Source of the DNA: G963665815 sp942492065
GTDB taxonomy: Bacteria; Cloacimonadota; Cloacimonadia; Cloacimonadales; JAIOQZ01
Reading direction: 5' to 3'
DNA: 64,000 nt
Assembly (NCBI GenBank): GCA_942492065.1
Contig: CALODV010000008.1
Location: 868,001 to 932,000, forward strand
Position numbers and translations under genes: made by a program. Positions 44,833-53,642 of the stretch are shown piece after piece. How positions within the stretch are numbered: the first letter of the stretch is position 1; every line of letters begins with the position of its first letter. The notes under the pieces were generated by a model. That model made no database searches. It saw nothing but the letters and a program-made list of their open reading frames with translations, and was not told where the DNA came from.

Positions 44833-46035
44833 TTACTCGTCATTTGCCTCGTCAAGAATTTCCCAGTGCTGTGATTTCTTTCCGTCGGTTTTCGGGAGTT
44901 TTCCGGAACTGATAACGAGATCAATTTTGCTTTTTCGAGGTACAGGTGTAACAGCCTGCGGACTGCTGTAAATTATCTTATTCTTCTTCACTTCGTCCGA
45001 ATACCTGTAGTTTATCTTTCCCGGCTGTAAATCGGCGTTCTTAAGCCTTAATTTTGCCTGACTGAGACTGATATTATCAAGATGTGGAACATAAACCATC
45101 TCTGGACCGTTACTTACAACAACCTCTATTGATCTGTTTCTCTTGGTCATCATTCCTACGTCAGGGGTTTGAGAAATAATCTTACCTTTTGGAATATCAT
45201 TATCATGAACTCTTTTCTTTTCCTGTACATATAAACCAAGACCTTTAAGTTCTTTTCTGGCTACATCAAAATTTTTCATCTTTATATCCGGAACATCAAC
45301 TTCCTTGCCCTGTTTTGTAATCAACCTTAGAGAAAGATTTGCTCCCCAGAATCCTATAAGCATTGTTCCAATAATTACCCCCAGCACAATTGAAACAGAG
45401 ATAATATGACTGAGAATTTTATTAGGAGCTTCATTCTCATTTTCTTCCTCAAAAACAACACTGTTTTCCAAATCGTTTATAATTCCGCTTTCCGGGATTT
45501 CAGGTTCAGACATAGCGGCAGGTTCATTATGGTTTATCGGGCTGAATTTAATTGTTGCCGGTTTGTTCGAGTGTTCTCTCTCAAGTTCGGAATGCTCTTC
45601 ATCACTATTATTATGTTTCAGCTTAAGCATTTTTTTCTCGAATTTCTTCTGGAGTTCTTCCTGTCTCTTCAGTTCTTTTTGGCGTCTGGCTTCTTCCAAT
45701 TCTTTTTTTTGTTCTTCCTCACGTCGTTTAATGATTTCTTTGTCATGTTGTTCAGCAAAATTCTGTCCCTTTTTCTTGAAAGGAGAGAAATTATCATCGA
45801 GTTTTCCCTGAGCATTCCATATTACTTTACTTAGTACATGAATGAATCTTGATTTATCTTCTACATCAATCATATGCACCTTAAATACATACAGATTCAC
45901 TTTTGCTTCATCTATTGGAAGGTAGGCTTCAAGAGCTCTTATTGCATCTGCATGACTCTTGTTGTTCTTATAATATTTAGTTTTATAATATTTATAAACT
46001 TCTTCCATTGTAACATCTGAAAGCTTTCTATGCAT
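44833..46035 (-). CDS. Single-pass membrane protein with coiled coil and two PASTA domains, no kinase
   Basis: 400 residues. An N-terminal helical domain of about 95 residues, then a highly charged coiled coil (about 98-150), an acidic linker, one membrane helix at about 215-240 (SIVLGVIIGTMLIGFWG), and two extracytoplasmic PASTA domains (about 250-315, VPDIKMKNFDVARKELKGLG; and 320-385, VPHLDNISLSQAKLRL). PASTA domains bind peptidoglycan or muropeptides. Here no Ser/Thr kinase or transpeptidase domain is attached, so the protein may link cell-wall state to a cytoplasmic partner. ATG at 46035 with AGGAG; 8 bases after rsmB. Confidence 0.85.
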   Translation of the reverse strand: MHRKLSDVTMEEVYKYYKTKYYKNNKSHADAIRALEAYLPIDEAKVNLYVFKVHMIDVEDKSRFIHVLSKVIWNAQGKLDDNFSPFKKKGQNFAEQHDKEIIKRREEEQKKELEEARRQKELKRQEELQKKFEKKMLKLKHNNSDEEHSELEREHSNKPATIKFSPINHNEPAAMSEPEIPESGIINDLENSVVFEEENENEAPNKILSHIISVSIVLGVIIGTMLIGFWGANLSLRLITKQGKEVDVPDIKMKNFDVARKELKGLGLYVQEKKRVHDNDIPKGKIISQTPDVGMMTKRNRSIEVVVSNGPEMVYVPHLDNISLSQAKLRLKNADLQPGKINYRYSDEVKKNKIIYSSPQAVTPVPRKSKIDLVISSGKLPKTDGKKSQHWEILDEANDE

Positions 46036-46043
46036 CAGTACTC

Positions 46044-47366
46044 CTATAACTTCTTCTGCAGTTTCGCAGCGAATGCCCCATCTATATTATGAACATGAGG
46101 TGTTGTCATAAGACAGCCTTCACTAACGAATTCAGCAGGAATAAAACCTTTTGCGTCAATCAACGTAAAGTCCTTATGTTGTTCAAGGAATTTTTTTATC
46201 TGATCAAAATTTTCTCTTCTGTTAAGAGTGCAAGTGCTATACACAATATAGCCGCCCGGGGCTACAAACTTAGCACCATAACTAAGAGCAGCCTCCTGTA
46301 GTTTAAGAATATTATTCATGTCCTGAGCTTTCTGCCATCTCAGTTCTGATTTTTTTTGGAATACTCCCCAGCCGGAACATGGAACATCCAAAAGCACATG
46401 ATCATAAACCGGAGCTACCGGACCATAAGTATAAGAATCAGTCGTTATCAGCTTAATATTAGTAAGTTGAAGCCTTTCAGCTGTTTTTTTAATCTTCTTC
46501 ACTTTATTTGGGATCTTATCGACAGCAATAACTTCTCCTGTATTCTCCACCTTCTCTGAGATATAAGTACACTTACCCCCTGGTCCTGCAAAAAGATCAA
46601 GAATAGACTCATGTTTTTGAGGATTTAACAGATCAACTACCATTGCAGCTGCAGCATCCTGAATAGTAAAATATCCTTCAGAAAAAGTAACATCATTTAT
46701 TACTTCTTGTGGAGAATCTGTACACACAACAGAAGGACTTGCATTAGAAGGAATCATACTGACTCCTTTCTTAGCAAAATAGTTAATAACCTTTTCCACG
46801 CTTGTAGCTGTTTTGTTTACTCTTATATTCAGTTTCGGAACATCATTGAAATACATACACAGATACTCCGTCTGCTCTTCCCCGTAGTACTTTATCCATT
46901 CCCTGATAATTTGTGTAGGAAAAGAATACTCGATTCCGATACGTTCTGCTGTATCTTCGATATTGTAAATAATTTCCGGTTTACGAAGAAAGTTACGAAT
47001 TACAGCATTTACAAAATCTGCTATTTTCTGATTCATCAGTTTTTTTGCTAATTCAACCGTCTCGTGTACGGCTGCATGATCTGGTATGTTATCACAATCT
47101 TTTATCTGAAAAATACCCAGGTAAATAAATACCTTGATTTTAAGATCGGTATTAGCGAATTTCTTTTCGTCTGTGAATCTGGAGGCAATATAATCCAGAT
47201 TTCTATGCATTTTTATAACACCTTTTACCAAGGTATAGAACAAATCATGATTACCATTCTGTTTCTTAATCTTAGCCTGTGATTTCTGCAGCAGATTATC
47301 TGAGAACATGTTCTTTTTAAGAACTTTCACAATTATTTTATAAGCTTCTTCTCTTTCATTAACCAT
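46044..47366 (-). CDS. rsmB: 16S rRNA (cytosine-967) C5-methyltransferase
   Basis: 440 residues. N-terminal NusB-like RNA-binding domain (REEAYKIIVKVLKKN, LDYIASRF, AVHETVELAKK), then a SAM-dependent methyltransferase with FAGPGGKCTYI, DVPCSGWG (conserved Cys) and YSTCTLNRRENFDQI (catalytic Cys), as in RsmB. The start at 47366 is 7 bases after the ruvA stop with GAGG upstream; a longer open frame to 47492 would run inside ruvA and is not used. Confidence 0.92.
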   Translation of the reverse strand: MVNEREEAYKIIVKVLKKNMFSDNLLQKSQAKIKKQNGNHDLFYTLVKGVIKMHRNLDYIASRFTDEKKFANTDLKIKVFIYLGIFQIKDCDNIPDHAAVHETVELAKKLMNQKIADFVNAVIRNFLRKPEIIYNIEDTAERIGIEYSFPTQIIREWIKYYGEEQTEYLCMYFNDVPKLNIRVNKTATSVEKVINYFAKKGVSMIPSNASPSVVCTDSPQEVINDVTFSEGYFTIQDAAAAMVVDLLNPQKHESILDLFAGPGGKCTYISEKVENTGEVIAVDKIPNKVKKIKKTAERLQLTNIKLITTDSYTYGPVAPVYDHVLLDVPCSGWGVFQKKSELRWQKAQDMNNILKLQEAALSYGAKFVAPGGYIVYSTCTLNRRENFDQIKKFLEQHKDFTLIDAKGFIPAEFVSEGCLMTTPHVHNIDGAFAAKLQKKL

Positions 47367-47373
47367 TGCTACC

Positions 47374-47976
47374 TCATTGTTTCTTATAAAGGTGTTTGAT
47401 TGTTCTTTTAACAATTTCTTCCACTGAAAGCAATTCTCCGGATTCTTTAACAGTTCTGAGCACTTTTGCAATTTCATGCTGCTTATAACCAAGTGTTACA
47501 AGAGCAGTCAGAGCTTCGCTGTAGTTTGTGTCAAATTCTGTTACTTCATCACCTTGAATTTCATGACTGATAACATCTCCGACTTTGTCTTTCAATTCAA
47601 TTATCAATCTTTGAGCCTTTTTCTTTCCAAGTCCGGAAACCGTTGAAAGTATCTTAGTATCATTAAGAAGTATAGCATTAACGATTGATGACACATTAAG
47701 AGTAGATAAAATTGACAGGGCAAGTTTAGGTCCTATACCTGAAATCGAAATCACTTTTCGAAACATATTCTTTTCCGCTCTTGTATGAAAGCCAAAAAGT
47801 CTTATACCGTCATCTGTCATATGAAAATGAACATGTACATGAACATTCTGGTCAAGTTCCGGTAACTTCTCGAATGTACTTAATGGTATTTCGACTTCAT
47901 ATCCTACACCGTTACAATCTATACAAGCAAAACTGCTTTCCTTATCCGCCAGTTTACCTTTTAAAAAACTTATCAT
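47374..47976 (-). CDS. ruvA: Holliday junction DNA helicase subunit RuvA
   Basis: 200 residues. OB-fold N-terminus (MISFLKGKLADKESSFACID), helix-hairpin-helix pairs (ISGIGPKLALSIL; VSGLGKKKAQRLI) for junction binding, and the C-terminal domain that contacts RuvB (EALTALVTLGYKQHEIAKVL). Full family length. GAGG before ATG. One base after ruvC. No ruvB in the window. Confidence 0.95.
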   Translation of the reverse strand: MISFLKGKLADKESSFACIDCNGVGYEVEIPLSTFEKLPELDQNVHVHVHFHMTDDGIRLFGFHTRAEKNMFRKVISISGIGPKLALSILSTLNVSSIVNAILLNDTKILSTVSGLGKKKAQRLIIELKDKVGDVISHEIQGDEVTEFDTNYSEALTALVTLGYKQHEIAKVLRTVKESGELLSVEEIVKRTIKHLYKKQ

Positions 47977-47977
47977 A

Positions 47978-48472
47978 CTACCTCGATTTAATCATACTGG
48001 AAAATCTTTCTCTATTGTAAAAACATAACGCAACACCCAGTGCATCTGTTGCATCTTCACTATCAGGAAGATTTTTTATCGGTATCATCTGCTTAACCAT
48101 ATAACGAATCTGCTGTTTAGATGCATTTCCATTCCCTACAACAGATTTTTTCACTTCTCTGGGGCTATATTCAAAAACCGGAATTCCGAATTTAGCTATT
48201 GAAAAAAGTATTACCCCTCTTGCATGTCCAAGCTTAAACGAAGACTGAACATTCTTTCCATTGAATATATTTTCTACAGCTGCAACATCGGGATTATACT
48301 TATTTATAACAGATTCAAGTTCTTTATTAATGTATACGAGCCTTTCAGGAAGTGAAAGAGCCGGTGAGATACGTATAGTATCACAACCGGCTGCTAATAT
48401 TTTATTGTTTTCGAATTCCAGAAGTCCATAACCGCAGTTACGACTTCCCGGATCAATTCCTAAAACAAGCAA
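47978..48472 (-). CDS. ruvC: Crossover junction endodeoxyribonuclease RuvC, TTG start
   Basis: 164 residues. RNase-H-like resolvase with acidic catalytic residues in LGIDPGSRNCGYG (Asp7), AVENIFNGKN (Glu) and DATDALGVALC (two Asp). The start codon is TTG at 48472, one base after the yebC stop (TAAATTG). No good Shine-Dalgarno, so translation is probably coupled to yebC. Confidence 0.95.
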   Translation of the reverse strand: MLVLGIDPGSRNCGYGLLEFENNKILAAGCDTIRISPALSLPERLVYINKELESVINKYNPDVAAVENIFNGKNVQSSFKLGHARGVILFSIAKFGIPVFEYSPREVKKSVVGNGNASKQQIRYMVKQMIPIKNLPDSEDATDALGVALCFYNRERFSSMIKSR

Positions 48473-48473
48473 T

Positions 48474-49217
48474 TTACGCCAGGCCCTGAATCACTTCATC
48501 TGAAATATCAAAATTAGCATAAACTTTTTGAACATCATCAAGATCTTCAAGCTGGTCTAATAATTTCAGAAGTTTTTCAGCAACAGGATCTGCATTAACT
48601 GTAGATTTTGGAACTCGGGTGAGTTCAGCTTTATCTATTTGGTATCCACCGTTTTCAAGTTCGATCATTACTTTATGAAGATCAGCACCTGATGTGTAGA
48701 TTTCGAATTTATCATCTTCCAGAACAACGTCTTCAGCACCGGCTTCCAGAGCGATCATCATGAATTCATCTTCATCATGACCTTCTGAAGGAGTTTCAAT
48801 CAGACCTTTCTGTTCGAAGTTCCAGGCAACTGCACCTGTTTCAGCCATTGATCCGCCGTATTTAGAGAAACAATGTCTTACTTCAGCAACTGTTCTGTTT
48901 TTATTATCTGTTAAAGTTTCAACAAGAATTGCAACACCTGCTTGACCGTAACCTTCGTATGTAGCTTCTTCATAGCTGACACCTTCAAGTTCTCCGGTAC
49001 CTCTTTTAATAGCTTTATCTATATTAGAGTTAGGCATATTATTATTCTTGGCGTTACTGACAGCAGTTCTTAAACGAGGATTAGAATCAACATCTCCACC
49101 GCCTTCTTTAGCGGCAATAATGATTTCTCTGACTATTCTGGTGAACAGTTTGCCTCTTTTAGCATCTGCAGCACCTTTTTTGTGCTTTATCGAGCTCCAC
49201 TTACTATGTCCTGACAT
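48474..49217 (-). CDS. yebC: YebC/PmpR-family transcriptional regulator or translation factor
   Basis: 247 residues. Begins SGHSKWSSIKHKKGAADAKRGKLFTRIVREI, the family hallmark, with NARLR-type helices, NVDRAIKRGTGE-like (here NIDKAIKRGTGEL), YEGYGQAGVAILVETLTDN and the final domain. Recent work on family members links them to relief of ribosome stalling as well as DNA binding. AGGAGG before ATG. Sits between the EF-G-like gene and ruvC. Confidence 0.95.
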   Translation of the reverse strand: MSGHSKWSSIKHKKGAADAKRGKLFTRIVREIIIAAKEGGGDVDSNPRLRTAVSNAKNNNMPNSNIDKAIKRGTGELEGVSYEEATYEGYGQAGVAILVETLTDNKNRTVAEVRHCFSKYGGSMAETGAVAWNFEQKGLIETPSEGHDEDEFMMIALEAGAEDVVLEDDKFEIYTSGADLHKVMIELENGGYQIDKAELTRVPKSTVNADPVAEKLLKLLDQLEDLDDVQKVYANFDISDEVIQGLA

Positions 49218-49229
49218 TAATCCTCCTGT

Positions 49230-51287
49230 CTATTCATCAGAAGATTTGTATTCATCAATTACCTTTTGAGCTAAATCATTAGGAACTTTTTCATAGTGTG
49301 AGAACTTCTGGTTGAATCTACCACGACCCTGTGTAAGAGATTTAAGAGCAGGGAAGTATTCATGAAGTTCAGCGAGTGGAAGCATTGCAGTAAGAATCTG
49401 CTTTTTACCAACTTGTTCCATACCGTTGATTTTACCACGGCGTGTGGAAATATCTCCCATTACATCACCCATGTATTCGTTAGGGATGATGATCTGCACT
49501 TCATGGATTGGCTCAAGAAGAATTGGCTTAGCTTCTGCAAAACCTTTTTGAAGAGCTTGAGAAGAAGCAATTTTGAATGCCATCTCAGAAGAGTCTACAT
49601 CATGATAAGAACCGAAGTATACATCAACACTGATATCAACAACGTTGTAACCTGCGATGATACCTTTTTCCATTGTTTCCTTCACACCTTTCTCAATAGC
49701 AGGTACAAATTTACTTGGAATGGTTCCACCAACAATTGAGTTAATGAATTGGAATGATTCACCACGTGGGAGAGCTTTGATTCTGAAGTAAACTTCACCG
49801 TACTGTCCTCTACCACCTGATTGCTTTTTGTGTTTATAACTTACATCAGCATTACCAACGATAGTTTCTTTGTAAGGAATTCTTGGGTTCTTAAGGTCTG
49901 CTCCAACTTTGAAACGAGATTTGAGACGTTTTACAAGAAGGTTAACCTGCTGTTCTCCCGCACATGAAATTACTTGCTCATGAGTTTCGCCATTGAAATC
50001 AGCTCTGATAGTCGGATCTTCGTCGAGAAGTCTGTTTAGAGCTGAACCGATCTTATCTTCATCACTCTGGTTGGATGCTTTGATTGACTGCCAGAAGATT
50101 GGCGCAGGAATTACAGGAGTAGGGAATTTGAACTCGTTACCAGGTTTTGTAAGAGTGTTAAGTCCGCGACCATATTTAAGTTTAACAAGACCGCCGATTT
50201 CACCTGCTCTGAGTTCAGATGCATCTTTACGGTTTTTTCCGAAGAGATGGTAAATACCACCGATTTTGTCTTTTGTATCTTTTTCAGGAATGAATACATC
50301 CATTCCGCTTTTTATTGTGCCAGAAAGAACTCTCACATAAGCAACATCACCAATATTAGGATCTGCAAATGACTTGAAGATATATGCTACAAGATCACCA
50401 TCTGCTGATGCTGTGATAACTTTTTCTTCGTCACCTTTTACAAGTGTGATTTCTTTTTTGTCTGCAGGAGAAGGAAGATAGTCAACAATAGCCTGAGCAA
50501 GTTCGTTAACTCCAATGTTTTTACCGGCTGATGTAGCAAATACAGGGATAACTGATCCCTTTGTGATACCTTTTTTTAGTCCGGTCATTATTTCAGTATC
50601 TGTAAGTTCACCTTCTTCGAAGTACTTTTCGAGAAGATCATCATCAGCTTCAGCTACAGCTTCCATAAGCTTCATTCTTGCTTCCTCAGCGAAATCAGCT
50701 ACTTCTGCAGGGATTTCGACAGCTTGACCATCGATGTAAGCTTTGTTTTTAACTAAATCTACAACACCTGAAAGAGCTGATTCTTTACCGATAGGAATCT
50801 GAACAGGAGCTAAAGTATAATCAGTGTTTTCCTGAATAAGCTCAATGATTTTTGTGAAATCAGCCTGTTCGTTATCCATTCTGTTAATAATAACAGCAGT
50901 AGATGCATTAGAGTTTTCAATAGCTTCGAATGCAAGCTCAAGACCAACATCAAAAACAGAAGCAGTTGCACTTGCAACAACAAATGCAGTTTCAGCAGCA
51001 GTTACAGCACCAAGAACTTCACCGTAGAAGTCCGGATATCCCGGAGTATCAATAATATTAATACGATGGTTTTTGTAATCGAAGAACGCTGTACCGAGAG
51101 CAATAGACATAGTTTTTTCAATTTCATCCTGGTCATGATCCATTACAGTGTTGCCTTCTTCAATTTTACCGACTCTGGTTATAGCTTTCATATTGTAAAG
51201 CATGTGTTCGGCAAGGCTGGTTTTTCCGGATCCACTTGAACCGCAGAATACAATGTTACGAATTTTGTTCAAATCGTAGTTCTTCAT
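49230..51287 (-). CDS. Elongation factor G-like GTPase (EF-G2 type)
   Basis: 685 residues with the five EF-G domains. GTPase motifs: P-loop GSSGSGKTSLAE, switch region EKTMSI, DTPGYPDF where EF-G has DTPGHVDF, and NRMD. The Tyr for the catalytic switch-II His is typical of EF-G-like paralogues that do not act as the main translocase. Domain IV shows GRGQYGEVYFRI and domain V RGKINGMEQV. The main fusA is not in this window. ATG at 51287 with GGGGG. First gene of an operon with yebC, ruvC, ruvA, rsmB and the PASTA gene. Confidence 0.92.
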   Translation of the reverse strand: MKNYDLNKIRNIVFCGSSGSGKTSLAEHMLYNMKAITRVGKIEEGNTVMDHDQDEIEKTMSIALGTAFFDYKNHRINIIDTPGYPDFYGEVLGAVTAAETAFVVASATASVFDVGLELAFEAIENSNASTAVIINRMDNEQADFTKIIELIQENTDYTLAPVQIPIGKESALSGVVDLVKNKAYIDGQAVEIPAEVADFAEEARMKLMEAVAEADDDLLEKYFEEGELTDTEIMTGLKKGITKGSVIPVFATSAGKNIGVNELAQAIVDYLPSPADKKEITLVKGDEEKVITASADGDLVAYIFKSFADPNIGDVAYVRVLSGTIKSGMDVFIPEKDTKDKIGGIYHLFGKNRKDASELRAGEIGGLVKLKYGRGLNTLTKPGNEFKFPTPVIPAPIFWQSIKASNQSDEDKIGSALNRLLDEDPTIRADFNGETHEQVISCAGEQQVNLLVKRLKSRFKVGADLKNPRIPYKETIVGNADVSYKHKKQSGGRGQYGEVYFRIKALPRGESFQFINSIVGGTIPSKFVPAIEKGVKETMEKGIIAGYNVVDISVDVYFGSYHDVDSSEMAFKIASSQALQKGFAEAKPILLEPIHEVQIIIPNEYMGDVMGDISTRRGKINGMEQVGKKQILTAMLPLAELHEYFPALKSLTQGRGRFNQKFSHYEKVPNDLAQKVIDEYKSSDE

Positions 51288-51462
51288 TTTTCCCCCGTGT
51301 ATTTTATGATATATTTTTAAATATTTATACTAATTTAACATAGTTATCAATTTTTTAAATTAATGCACAACTTGTCAATGAAATAGATTTGCAATGAAAT
51401 ACATTATGACATTATTATGTTGAATCTCTGTGACAAACCCGTTCAGCAGAGAATTTAATTTG

Positions 51463-51492
51463 TTGACATGTGTAAACCTGCCACTCAATTAT
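51463..51492 (+). promoter_or_regulatory. Candidate promoter for the secreted protein at 51513
   Basis: TTGACA (51463-51468), 18-base spacer, AATTAT (51487-51492), about 20 bases before the start codon. On the other strand of the same gap (51288-51512) a TTGACA at 51373-51378 faces the EF-G-like gene, also without a good -10. Confidence 0.35.
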
Positions 51493-51512
51493 TGCATCGG
51501 AGGAATATTAAA

Positions 51513-52643
51513 ATGAGAAAATATGTATTCGTAATTTTACTTGTAATAATGGCAATAGCACTTAATTCTACACAACAGTTCCCCGATCACATAATCATTG
51601 AAGGTGAAGAACACTCTGTAAGTACTAGCTGGGGATTTCCAACTTTAGTCGAGTTATATTATAGTAATAAAGGTATGGAACCACCTTACTGGAATTCAGG
51701 TGATATATGTTCTGCGTGTTGGAGAAGACATACCGCGGTATATGAAGTACGGGATAGTCTGCTTCTGGTTAAGGAGATTCATCCTTCCGGGGATTTCCCT
51801 TCTGTAAAACCACCTTACTATAAAATAAAATCAAACTCCTATGCTATACTGCCGGACAGTTCGGTTGTAGCCGACTGGTTTACCGGAATGCTGCATACAT
51901 ACACTTGGGAGAAAATTAAGAATGGAAAACGAACGAAAACAGGATATATCCTGCATGTTAAAAATGGAGTTGTACAAGAAAGCATTGATGGAAAAGAAAT
52001 AAAGAAAATTTCCAAAAGACTCAAAAAAGGTAAAAAGTTAAAAAAGAAATTTCAAGAAAAGTATAAACTAATGCAAATGGTATCAAATTTCCAGGATTAC
52101 CATTATAGAAGTAATGACCAGTTTGTTGATACATTATATTATGGAAAGAAAAAAGGGCTTTTTGCAATTTCCCTTAGTCCTGTTATGGAGCTTTATGACA
52201 ATGATATTGATATGTGGCCATATAACTGGGAAAACACCGAGACTTTCGGTTCTCCTGTATGTAACTGGATACTAAAGGATAGTACATTATATATCACAAA
52301 TCTGTACCTGCAATATGGAGCAAATATGTATATCCCTGATCAGATGGAGCTTGAACTGAAAGAGATTTTTGACGACAAGGTTAAAGATGGAAAAGTTCTC
52401 GCTGACTGGATTAATGGGGTTTACATTTTTCGTTTTGGGAAAAGAGGAGAGAAACTGAGTTTTATAGATGCTTATGAGTTTGATACGGAAGAATTAGGCT
52501 TATTCAGATTCCATAATGGTAGATTAATAGAAGAACACTATGTTCCCAAAGATTTTAAGTTCAAGGAAATTCCTGAGGACACAGATCCGGCAATTAAGAA
52601 AATAATTGAAGACTACTTTGGCAAATCGGATGAGGATGAATAA
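51513..52643 (+). CDS. Secreted protein of unknown function
   Basis: 376 residues from ATG at 51513, with GGAGG upstream; the frame is open 15 codons further but without a signal. Signal peptide about 1-20. The mature part is rich in Trp and Tyr (WGFPTLVELYYSN, CSACWRRHTAVYEVRD, VADWFTGMLHTYTWEKI, MWPYNWENTE) and contains a basic stretch near 165-180 (ISKRLKKGKKLKKKF). Two segments have similar VADWF/LADWI patterns, perhaps two copies of one domain. The C-terminus is acidic (KSDEDE). Not recognised. A GTCGCC/GGCGAC hairpin without T-run lies downstream (52664-52694). Confidence 0.6.
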   Translation: MRKYVFVILLVIMAIALNSTQQFPDHIIIEGEEHSVSTSWGFPTLVELYYSNKGMEPPYWNSGDICSACWRRHTAVYEVRDSLLLVKEIHPSGDFPSVKPPYYKIKSNSYAILPDSSVVADWFTGMLHTYTWEKIKNGKRTKTGYILHVKNGVVQESIDGKEIKKISKRLKKGKKLKKKFQEKYKLMQMVSNFQDYHYRSNDQFVDTLYYGKKKGLFAISLSPVMELYDNDIDMWPYNWENTETFGSPVCNWILKDSTLYITNLYLQYGANMYIPDQMELELKEIFDDKVKDGKVLADWINGVYIFRFGKRGEKLSFIDAYEFDTEELGLFRFHNGRLIEEHYVPKDFKFKEIPEDTDPAIKKIIEDYFGKSDEDE

Positions 52644-52743
52644 TTTTTAAAATTATTGAGTTTATGTCGCCTTTAACCATTTACGGAAGGGCGACAGCTC
52701 AAGTATTAAAATCCTGCTTTTCCAATTTCAATCAAAGAAACTG

Positions 52744-53637
52744 CTATTCCTGTTCCATGTTAATGTAAAGGTTTTTTATGGCTTGCTCCTGCAGGTTCTT
52801 CTGTAGAATTTTCTTCTGGAATTCTCTTATTTTCTCTGTATACTGAATAACATAAGAAACACTTCTTAAAGCTTCCTGAGAGAATTTGTGGTGTATTCCG
52901 AATGCCTGATTAAAGTTTATATAACTTGCATCAGGATATGTATTGATAATTGAATTCGCATTCTGCATTCTGGCAATAAGAAGCTTCATTTCGTTGTCAA
53001 TGTAGTCTTTACTAACAAGTAGGTCATATGAAGTATAGAGTGGATATTTCTCGAGAAAGTAGTTACTCACTACAGAAGTATCACTATACTTGAATGCATC
53101 TGGGATATCGAGAATCATCATATCGATAGCTCCTTCATTATAAGCACTCTTCATTCTTCTTTCACTACTAAATTCAATCATCTTCAAGCTTGTGTTTTCA
53201 GCAGAGACAAGATTACATAAGTCTTTCTGTAATCCCTTATTGATATAACCAATAGTTTTGCTGTCAAAGCTGATTTTGTCTGAAGTTGAATCATCACCCT
53301 TTTTGTAGACTATGAAATTACCACCTCTTAATACAGGCATTGCCAGTTTAACTTTTTCTGATAGTCTGTTGTCAACAGCTCTGGTAAAAGGAAGAACAGC
53401 CAACTGGACTTTCCCCTTTTCCATTGCCTTAACAAGATCGTCTTCGGTCCTGTAATACTTCATTACAAATCCGGTATTATCATACTCGCTGTCACTCAGA
53501 GTAAGTATTGTCGTAAAGTTTGCAATATTCTTTCTGATCAGCCCAATGGAGATTTTTCCATCACTGCTGCCTTTACAGGCAAACAGCATAAGTATAACAA
53601 CTGACAGTAAACCATATTTAAAAAGTGATAATTTCAT
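52744..53637 (-). CDS. Periplasmic binding-protein-like lipoprotein (type 2 fold)
   Basis: 297 residues. Lipobox LFAC, then KISIGLIRKNIANFTTIL, a KAMEKGKVQLAVLPFTRAV block and AIDMMILDIPDAFKY, the outline of SsuA/THI5 or phosphonate-type binding proteins. The helical C-terminus (about 60 residues, EKIREFQKKILQKNLQEQAI) is longer than usual. No permease or ATPase gene is adjacent. It follows the sortase gene by 5 bases, so a T9SS-related or sensing role is possible. Ligand unknown. Confidence 0.65.
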   Translation of the reverse strand: MKLSLFKYGLLSVVILMLFACKGSSDGKISIGLIRKNIANFTTILTLSDSEYDNTGFVMKYYRTEDDLVKAMEKGKVQLAVLPFTRAVDNRLSEKVKLAMPVLRGGNFIVYKKGDDSTSDKISFDSKTIGYINKGLQKDLCNLVSAENTSLKMIEFSSERRMKSAYNEGAIDMMILDIPDAFKYSDTSVVSNYFLEKYPLYTSYDLLVSKDYIDNEMKLLIARMQNANSIINTYPDASYINFNQAFGIHHKFSQEALRSVSYVIQYTEKIREFQKKILQKNLQEQAIKNLYINMEQE

Positions 53638-53642
53638 TGTAC

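Noticed and set aside
47367..47492. Longer rsmB start at 47492
   Set aside because: It would lie inside ruvA and adds non-family sequence; ATG at 47366 has a good ribosome site.
52664..52694. Terminator after the secreted protein at 51513-52643
   Set aside because: GTCGCC/GGCGAC hairpin is clear but has no T-run, so it was not listed as a terminator.
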